DNA from: an uncultured Eubacteriales bacterium
GTDB taxonomy: Bacteria > Bacillota > Clostridia > Oscillospirales > Oscillospiraceae
Assembly: GCA_900544705.1 (NCBI GenBank)
Contig: UQWH01000066.1
Coordinates: forward strand, 1-10,125
Reading direction: 5' to 3'
Length of the DNA stretch: 10,125 bases
A program made the translations under genes and the position numbers. The notes beneath the pieces were generated by a model. That model was not told where the DNA came from. It saw nothing but the letters and a program-made list of their open reading frames with translations, and did not search any database. This document shows, in pieces, positions 5,998-10,125 of the stretch. Numbering within the stretch: position 1 is the stretch's first letter; each line of letters starts with the position of its first letter.

Positions 5998-7479
5998 TTA
6001 CATTCTGACGATCCTCGTCGCCGTGCGCTCGCAGAAGGCCCGATCGTGCTCGACAAAGAGGATGGTCGGCCGGAATTGCAGCAGCAGCTCCTCGATCTGG
6101 ATTCGGGAGATCACGTCGATGTAGTTCATCGGCTCGTCCCAGACGTGCAGATGCGTCCGCTCGCAGAGGGAGGCCGCCAGCAGGACTTTTTTCTTCTGCC
6201 CGGCGCTGAGCGCCCGCAGGTCGCGCTCCGTCTGCGCCTTCGGCACGTCCAGCTTGGTAAGGATCGTAAGAAACAGGCTCTCGTCAATTCCCCTTTCCCG
6301 GATAAAATCCGCCGTGCGGCCGCAGAGCTGCGAAGCGTCCTGCCCGACATAGGAGATGCGCAGGCCGCTGCCCCGCCAGACCTCGCCGGTGTGCGGGATC
6401 TCCTGTCTGCACAGGAGCTTCAGGATGCTGCTCTTGCCGCAGCCGTTCGGGCCTTGCAGGGCGATCCGCTCTCCCGCCCGAACGGAGAGGCTGAAGCCCT
6501 TGCAGACCGTCCGCCCGTCATAGATGATGCTGATCTCCCGCAGCTCCGCCAGCCGCTGGGTATAAAACGGGAGCTGCATCAGCTTCAGTTCCTCCCGGCG
6601 CTCCAGATTTTTCAGCAGCCCCTTCTTTTCCTCAATGGCAGCGTCGCGGCGCTTTTCGATCGCCTTTGCGCGCGCCATCGTCCGCTCCGCCTTCGCCCCC
6701 TGAAAAGAACGGAAATTTTTCTCCTTATCCTCCTGCCCGTTGCCGATCTTCCGGCGTTCCGCCGTGCCGGCCCACTGTGATTTTTCGCGTGCAGTTTCTT
6801 TCAGGCGGGAGATCTCGCGTAGGAGCTTTTCATTCTGCCGCTGCTCAAAGGCGTCCTGCCGCTCCCGGTTTTCCATCCATGTGGAGAAATTCCCCTTACT
6901 CACCTGAATGTCCGCCCGGTTGATCGACAGAATATGGTCTACGCAGCCGTCGAGAAAGGCGCGGTCGTGGGAAACAAGAAGAAATCCGTGTTTCTGATCG
7001 AGATAGCGGCTCACCAGCTCCCGCCCCTGCAAATCCAGATGATTCGTCGGCTCGTCGATCAGGAGGAAATTGTTCTCCGAGGAAAACAGGACCGCAAGCT
7101 GCAATTTCGTCTGCTCACCGCCGCTGAGGGTGGCATAGGGGCGGTACAGCATCGCCTCGTCCAACCGCAATCTCGCCATTTCGCGCTGCAAGCGCCAGAA
7201 TTCATACGTCGGATTCATCTCCTCCGCGGCCTCGATCGCCAAGGACTCCGGACGCTTCACGGAAAAAGGAAAATAGGAAAACGGCACGCTTGCGGAGATC
7301 GTCCCCTGATAGGGAAACTCCCCCAGAAGCAGGCTGAGAAAGGTCGTCTTCCCGCGCCCGTTGCGTCCGGTGAAGCCCAGCTTCCAGTTCGTGTCGATCT
7401 GGAAGCTGACGTGCTCAAAGACGGGCTCATAGCTGCCGTCATAGGAAAAACTCAGATCGTTTACTTGAATCAGTGACAT
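5998..7479 (-). CDS. Lsa-type ABC-F ribosome-protection ATPase
   Basis: ABC-F protein without membrane domains that acts at the ribosome. Its closest resemblance from memory is the Lsa group, which dislodges lincosamides, pleuromutilins and streptogramin A. The product is 493 residues; Lsa proteins are 492-498. NBD1 has Walker A GRNGRGKTT (38-46), signature LSGGEQ (118-123), Walker B FLLIDEPTNHLD (138-149) and switch SHDRAF. An interdomain linker rich in charged residues (about 200-310) carries the antibiotic-resistance domain that reaches the peptidyl-transferase centre. NBD2 has Walker A GPNGCGKSS (343-351), degenerate signature LSAGQ (424-428) and Walker B with WDEPMNYIDV (447-456). Both catalytic glutamates (143 and 449) are present. 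I chose MSLIQVNDLSF at 7479 because it matches Lsa N-termini and has GGAGGGG 5 nt upstream; the frame stays open to an ATG at 7587, which lies in the regulatory leader. Drug spectrum cannot be assigned from sequence. Confidence 0.93.
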   Translation of the reverse strand: MSLIQVNDLSFSYDGSYEPVFEHVSFQIDTNWKLGFTGRNGRGKTTFLSLLLGEFPYQGTISASVPFSYFPFSVKRPESLAIEAAEEMNPTYEFWRLQREMARLRLDEAMLYRPYATLSGGEQTKLQLAVLFSSENNFLLIDEPTNHLDLQGRELVSRYLDQKHGFLLVSHDRAFLDGCVDHILSINRADIQVSKGNFSTWMENRERQDAFEQRQNEKLLREISRLKETAREKSQWAGTAERRKIGNGQEDKEKNFRSFQGAKAERTMARAKAIEKRRDAAIEEKKGLLKNLERREELKLMQLPFYTQRLAELREISIIYDGRTVCKGFSLSVRAGERIALQGPNGCGKSSILKLLCRQEIPHTGEVWRGSGLRISYVGQDASQLCGRTADFIRERGIDESLFLTILTKLDVPKAQTERDLRALSAGQKKKVLLAASLCERTHLHVWDEPMNYIDVISRIQIEELLLQFRPTILFVEHDRAFCERTATRIVRM

Positions 7480-7491
7480 CGTATCCCCTCC

Positions 7492-7529
7492 AAAATAGAG
7501 AAATGGCCGCAGGAAAGCATCCCGCAGCC
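7492..7529 (-). terminator. Attenuator hairpin before the ABC-F gene
   Basis: On the minus strand GGCTGCGGGA (7529-7520) can pair along its whole length with TCCTGCGGCC (7514-7505), a 10-bp stem with two G-U pairs and a TGCTT loop. It is followed by ATTTCTCTATTTT (7504-7492), a broken U-rich tail, then directly by the RBS GGAGGGG (7491-7485). Its place between a distant promoter and the gene suggests a leader terminator rather than an end-of-gene one. The interrupted U-run makes its strength uncertain. Confidence 0.6.
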
Positions 7530-7532
7530 TTA

Positions 7533-7569
7533 GGGCAGAGTCCTCCCCGATGGGCAGACTCCTCCGATG
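7533..7569. repeat. Tandem imperfect direct repeat in the ABC-F leader
   Basis: Two adjacent copies of about 18-20 nt are seen on the plus strand: GGGCAGAGTCCTCCCCGATG (7533-7552) and GGGCAGACTCCTCCGATG (7552-7569), sharing one G. They differ by a 2-nt indel and one substitution. They lie between the switch segment and the attenuator hairpin in the leader; both contain sequences able to form short alternative stems. Confidence 0.7.
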
Positions 7570-7582
7570 TTGCACCGGGACA

Positions 7583-7671
7583 CGCATATTCCTGCATCAG
7601 GGCATAGCAAAGCTGAGCGGTTCCCTTACCGCTTCTGCCTGTCAGCCCAACGTTCAGCAGGAAATATAGCG
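7583..7671 (-). promoter_or_regulatory. Switchable stem of the ABC-F leader
   Basis: Segment 1, CGCTATATTTCCTGC (7671-7657, within the uORF), pairs with segment 2, GCAGGAATATGCG (7595-7583), giving 13 bp with two single-nt bulges. Between them a hairpin AGCGGT / ACCGCT (7633-7616, 6-nt loop) is flanked by GCTG / CAGC. Segment 2 also matches TTCCTGC in the 3' arm of the attenuator hairpin (7515-7509). The two pairings exclude each other. With segment 1 free the terminator can form; with a ribosome stalled on the uORF, segment 2 could block it. The pairings are seen; the switching is inferred. Confidence 0.55.
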
Positions 7672-7674
7672 CAT
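7654..7674 (-). CDS. Six-codon leader peptide uORF of the ABC-F gene
   Basis: On the minus strand ATG CGC TAT ATT TCC TGC TGA encodes MRYISC. It lies about 21 nt after the predicted transcription start, with GGAG (7686-7683) 8 nt upstream, a workable SD. All of switch segment 1 lies inside this ORF, so ribosome position directly controls the leader fold. Short leader peptides that sense ribosome-targeting drugs are established for erm, vmlR and other resistance genes. No homology argument is possible for six residues; the support is position, SD and overlap with the stem. Confidence 0.5.
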   Translation of the reverse strand: MRYISC

Positions 7675-7701
7675 CCTCTCAACTCCAATCTGTTTTTTCT
7701 T

Positions 7702-7730
7702 ATTATATCGAGATAATCCGGCAATTGCAA
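7702..7730 (-). promoter_or_regulatory. Promoter of the ABC-F gene
   Basis: Minus-strand TTGCAA (7730-7725), 17-nt spacer and a perfect TATAAT (7707-7702). The expected start is near 7695, giving an unusually long 5' UTR of about 215 nt, which fits regulation in the leader rather than at the promoter. Confidence 0.85.
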
Positions 7731-7786
7731 GGAATTTTATTTACAGATGTTTTCCGAAGAGTCAATGGACATTTGGGAAAGAAGGT

Positions 7787-7815
7787 TCTAAGCCCTCTCC
7801 CGCCTATGGTATAAT
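7787..7815 (+). promoter_or_regulatory. Extended -10 promoter of the surface-protein locus
   Basis: A perfect TATAAT (7810-7815) is preceded by TGG (7807-7809), an extended -10 element, with only a weak -35 candidate TTCTAA at 7787-7792 (17-nt spacer). Downstream, a 5-bp hairpin TGCGG / CCGCA (7828-7843) directly precedes the SD AGGAAGGAG (7843-7851). Promoter and SD remain intact although the start codon behind them is lost. Confidence 0.75.
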
Positions 7816-7856
7816 GAGATAATTAAATGCGGTGAAGGCCGCAGGAAGGAGCAAAC

Positions 7857-7940
7857 AGGAAAACATCCATCAACGCAAGACTCGTAACGATTCTGCTCAC
7901 GCTTTGTATGCTGCTGTCCCTCTTGCCGGCAACGGCATAA
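7857..7940 (+). pseudogene. Remnant signal-peptide code of the surface protein, no start codon
   Basis: Codons from 7857 read AGG then KTSINARLVTILLTLCM, LLSLLPATA and TAA (7938-7940). This is a classic signal peptide: Lys/Arg n-region, a hydrophobic core of about 15 residues and an A-x-A cleavage motif. SD AAGGAG sits 5 nt before the AGG, precisely where ATG would be expected, so a T-to-G change in the start codon is the simplest reading. No ATG, GTG or TTG lies between the upstream in-frame TGA (7833) and the signal sequence. The frame ends at TAA and differs from that of the large ORF starting 4 nt later, as if a deletion joined the end of the signal sequence to the middle of a beta-helix repeat. 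A sequencing or assembly error is the alternative. Confidence 0.7.
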
Positions 7941-7944
7941 GTTC

Positions 7945-9981
7945 ATGATGAACGGCGGCATCACCGGCAGTTGCAGAGCCGACGATGACGGCGGGGCGGT
8001 ATTTATTAAGCAAGGCGGCTTCTTTGTGATGAACGGCGGAACGATTGAAAACTGCACCGCCGGGGCAAACGGCGGTGCGGTGAATATATACGAAAACGGC
8101 AGCTTCACCATGACCGGCGGTATCATTAAGGACTGCAAGGTGGACTTGGGCGGTCTCGGCAATGCAATCTATGGCAAAAACAGCACGGCAATCGTCGCCA
8201 TTTCTGGTGGGACAATCGAAAATTGCGGTGTGTTTCCGTGGTCCTTCGACGAGTTCACCGTGACCTTTGACTCTGGCGGCGGCAGCACAGTGTCCGAGCA
8301 GAAGCTACGGAATGCTCCGGCAGTCAAACCCGCCGACCCGAAGAAGGACGGTTATGATTTTGCCGGCTGGTATCTGGGGGATGCGCTGTATGTAAAGACC
8401 GACGAAAACGGCATGGCGTGGGAGAGCCTGACCGGCACCAATCCGACCTATTGCGACGCGTCCTATCAGCTCGGCCGCCGTGCAGACGGCAGCAAGAGCC
8501 ACGCGGCAAAGAACCTGTTCCTCGGCGAGACGACGGACTATCAGTACGCGCGAATCTCGGTGCAGGTGCACATCGGCACGCACCTCGGCAGCCGTTCCGA
8601 CCATACCGTCACCGCACCCACACTCGGCGCGGCACAAAGCTCCGGAAACGGCGGCACGCCGATCCTCTGGATGCGCGTGAATGGCACATGGCGCTGGATG
8701 GATATTTCCGACTATGTCGGCATCAACGGCGACTGGGTTACCTGCCCGATCGACATGAGTCTGCTGCGCGGCGGTCAGGAGAATTATTTCGGCCTGACGA
8801 CGAACGTTGTCTCCTACGGAAACTTCACCGACAGCAGCGTGGACTTCTACGCCACGCGCGTGGAGGAGGGCTTCAACAGCTTCCTGACGAATGATCCTTA
8901 CAGCGACAACAACTTCGCCCAGTATCAGGACAGAAACATCAACCTTGTGCTGGAATTCTATGATGGCTCGCAGTGGGTGCGCGTGCCCTCCGGCGAGAGC
9001 TACGCCTATGACGAGCACACGGTCCTTGGCCTGTTCGGAGACAACAACACCTGGTACAATGCCGCTCGCAATCTGGTGCTCGGCGACCTCAGTCGCTATT
9101 CGCAGGCGCGCCTCCGCGTGCAGATGCACATCGGCAACAAGCTCACTGTGCAGGATAACCCCTATGTCGGCGGCGGCTCGGCACTGCCCGTTTCCCACAG
9201 CACAAGCGTTCCCAAGGAAAATCCGGCCGTGAAGGACGTAAAGGACAATGAGGACGTCAAGCTGCGTGTCCGCGTGAACGGCAACTGGTTTGAGACCTCG
9301 CTTCAGCCCTATAAGGGTCAGGCAGCGGTTTGGGTCCCAGTGGACATCGATCTCGGTGTGCTGCGCGGCGGTGAGGAGAACTATTTCTACGTCTCCAGCA
9401 CGGCCGTCAACTACGGCGACCGCACGGCCAATATCGTCGACCTTTTCTATTCCAACGCAAACAAGGATCTCAACAGCTTCCTGTCTGCGGACGAATACTG
9501 CGACAACGGCTGGGTACGCTACAACGACCGAAACTTCAACATCCGCCTCGAGCTGTTCGACGGCAGCAAATGGGTCACGACTGCGCCGCAGGAAACGACG
9601 TATTATGACGGCAGCGTGCCCGTCGGCTACCTCGGCGAGCAGAACGACTGGAGCAACGCAGCGCGCAACATCATGGTCGGCAGTCTTGACGGCTATACTG
9701 CAGCTCGCGTGGTCGTGGAGCTGCACGTCGGCTCTGCGCTGGCCGGTCTGGATGATGCGGACATTGGCGGCGATGCGCCCGCCGGTTTTGACCGCAATGC
9801 CGATGTCGGCAAGCCTGCCTACGCAGCGGTCAAGGACACCGCGCCCGTCATCGACGAGCACCCTGCTGAGACAAGCGGCCATGTTTGGCTGTGGTTTGTC
9901 ATTGGCGGCGCAGTTGTTCTGATCGTAGTCGGCCTTGTGATCGTTCTGAGCAAGCGCAAGAAGGAAAGCAAGACACGCTAA
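7945..9981 (+). CDS. Membrane-anchored surface protein (beta-helix repeats, InlB repeat, tandem module), N-terminally broken
   Basis: Body of a large surface protein, 678 residues from the first ATG. Residues 1-92 hold three turns of a 27-30-residue beta-helix repeat (GGTIENC...GGAVxI...F.M pattern). Residues 104-153 match an InlB B-repeat (FTVTFDSGGG ... KKDGYDFAGWY), common in cell-wall proteins of Firmicutes. Residues 187-371, 373-571 and 572 to about 612 are two full copies and one partial copy of a module I do not recognise. A hydrophobic segment at 647-668 followed by KRKKESKTR is a C-terminal membrane anchor; there is no LPxTG sorting motif. The ORF has no signal peptide and no SD before its ATG; the signal sequence lies just upstream in another frame without a start codon. 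As written it should be poorly translated and not exported. Adhesion or glycan binding is a guess from the repeat types. It is expected to be a pseudogene, or a sequence error at 7857-7944. Confidence 0.8.
   Translation: MMNGGITGSCRADDDGGAVFIKQGGFFVMNGGTIENCTAGANGGAVNIYENGSFTMTGGIIKDCKVDLGGLGNAIYGKNSTAIVAISGGTIENCGVFPWSFDEFTVTFDSGGGSTVSEQKLRNAPAVKPADPKKDGYDFAGWYLGDALYVKTDENGMAWESLTGTNPTYCDASYQLGRRADGSKSHAAKNLFLGETTDYQYARISVQVHIGTHLGSRSDHTVTAPTLGAAQSSGNGGTPILWMRVNGTWRWMDISDYVGINGDWVTCPIDMSLLRGGQENYFGLTTNVVSYGNFTDSSVDFYATRVEEGFNSFLTNDPYSDNNFAQYQDRNINLVLEFYDGSQWVRVPSGESYAYDEHTVLGLFGDNNTWYNAARNLVLGDLSRYSQARLRVQMHIGNKLTVQDNPYVGGGSALPVSHSTSVPKENPAVKDVKDNEDVKLRVRVNGNWFETSLQPYKGQAAVWVPVDIDLGVLRGGEENYFYVSSTAVNYGDRTANIVDLFYSNANKDLNSFLSADEYCDNGWVRYNDRNFNIRLELFDGSKWVTTAPQETTYYDGSVPVGYLGEQNDWSNAARNIMVGSLDGYTAARVVVELHVGSALAGLDDADIGGDAPAGFDRNADVGKPAYAAVKDTAPVIDEHPAETSGHVWLWFVIGGAVVLIVVGLVIVLSKRKKESKTR
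8503..9780 (+). repeat. Tandem ~190-residue protein module, 2.2 copies
   Basis: Copy 1 starts at 8503 (AAKNLFLG), copy 2 at 9061 (AARNLVLG) and partial copy 3 at 9658 (AARNIMVG), periods of 186 and 199 codons. Shared landmarks in order: an A-R-xxx-(V/M)H(I/V)G strand, RVNGxW, LRGGxENYF followed by V.YG and a VD.FY segment, then LNSFL or FNSFL, YxDRNxNxxLE and DGSxWV. Copy 3 ends after the first strand, next to a linker and the membrane anchor. DNA identity between copies is visibly lower than the protein pattern, so the duplication is old. A beta-sandwich fold is my inference. Confidence 0.8.
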
Positions 9982-9990
9982 AATAAAAAG

Positions 9991-10024
9991 GCTGAGCCCA
10001 CGGCAAAACTGCCGTGGGCTCAGC
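9991..10024. terminator. 14-bp hairpin after the surface-protein gene
   Basis: GCTGAGCCCACGGC (9991-10004), loop AAAACT, and the exact complementary arm (10011-10024) start 9 nt after the stop codon. On the plus strand the tail is only TTGTC, poor for intrinsic termination. The 5' flank AAATAAAAAG makes a good U-rich tail when read from the minus strand. It probably still ends the upstream transcript or protects its 3' end, but by sequence it is the better terminator in the opposite direction. Confidence 0.65.
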
Positions 10025-10056
10025 TTGTCAAAAAACTACAAAAACGCTCAGGTTTC

Positions 10057-10065
10057 TGGTATAAT
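10057..10065 (+). promoter_or_regulatory. Extended -10 promoter of the last gene
   Basis: TGG followed by a perfect TATAAT (10060-10065) has no good -35 box at 16-18 nt; TACAAA at 10037-10042 is weak. The architecture (TGGTATAAT) is the same as the promoter before the surface-protein locus. The expected start is near 10072, leaving a leader of only about 15 nt. Confidence 0.7.
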
Positions 10066-10086
10066 AAAGGAAACAGGGGTGTTTTC

Positions 10087-10125
10087 ATGGAAGACTGGAG
10101 AAGAGACGCGCGGCGCGAGCCAATC
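10087..10125 (+). CDS. Start of an unidentified gene, cut by the window edge
   Basis: The ATG at 10087 opens MEDWRRDARREPI and the frame is open to the edge (13 codons). It has AGGGGTG (10075-10081) 5 nt upstream and an extended -10 promoter about 22 nt before it, so it is a real translation start. The visible residues are highly charged, with no signal peptide, suggesting a cytoplasmic protein. No family can be recognised from 13 residues. Confidence 0.65.
   Translation, partial: MEDWRRDARREPI

Noticed and set aside
7480..7587. ABC-F start at the in-frame ATG 7587, or an overlapping uORF from ATG 7597 (MQEYACPG...)
   Set aside because: Neither has an SD. The first would put the whole attenuator inside coding sequence and give a non-family N-terminus. 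The second overlaps the ABC-F start and could matter, but nothing beyond an open frame supports it.
8305..9882. 525-codon minus-strand open frame over the surface-protein gene
   Set aside because: The plus frame has clear domain repeats and a membrane anchor; the minus frame is a compositional shadow without RBS.
7787..10125. Mobile element or defence island at the right end
   Set aside because: No terminal inverted repeats, target duplications, transposase, integrase or nuclease motifs were seen; an ABC-F gene next to a surface protein is not enough.

Overview
The window looks like a chromosomal segment of a GC-rich Gram-positive anaerobe of the class Clostridia, plausibly a gut Oscillospiraceae/Ruminococcaceae-type bacterium. 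The support is Firmicutes gene order (hisS-aspS, rpsF-ssb-rpsR), strong AGGAGG-type ribosome binding sites, sigma-A-type promoters with 17-nt spacers, an Lsa-like ABC-F gene and an InlB-repeat surface protein. The genus cannot be named from this sequence alone. I see no tRNA, rRNA, CRISPR array, transposase or integrase.

Left part (1-4609, minus strand): a tight four-gene operon transcribed dapA > dapB > hisS > aspS. It holds two consecutive lysine/diaminopimelate enzymes, with dapA stop and dapB start directly abutting, followed 12 and 15 nt later by histidyl- and aspartyl-tRNA synthetases. aspS runs off the left edge. A good promoter (TTGCAT-17-TATGAT, extended -10) lies 60-70 nt before dapA; the short leader has a small hairpin but no room for a lysine riboswitch or T-box.

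Middle part (4663-5919, plus strand): a divergent promoter (TTGACA-17-TAAAAT with A/T tracts upstream) drives rpsF-ssb-rpsR, coding for ribosomal protein S6, single-stranded DNA-binding protein and ribosomal protein S18. The 5' UTR holds a GC-rich hairpin inside a GGAC/GTCC stem, in the place and of the kind expected for the S6:S18 autoregulatory leader. A perfect 13-nt-arm intrinsic terminator ends the operon.

Right-middle (5958-7730, minus strand): an Lsa-type ABC-F ribosome-protection protein (493 aa) behind a leader of about 215 nt. The leader has its own promoter, a six-codon upstream ORF, a terminator-like hairpin just before the RBS, and a segment that can pair either with the uORF or with the terminator's 3' arm. 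This is a complete-looking ribosome-mediated attenuation switch for antibiotic-inducible resistance and is the most interesting regulatory object here.

Right end (7787-10125, plus strand): a large membrane-anchored surface protein with beta-helix repeats, one InlB B-repeat, about 2.2 copies of an unrecognised ~190-residue module and a C-terminal transmembrane segment. Its 5' end is broken: promoter, RBS and signal-peptide code survive, but the start codon position reads AGG, and the signal peptide runs into TAA in a different frame from the body. A 14-bp hairpin follows it, then a new promoter and the first 13 codons of an unidentified gene that leaves the window.
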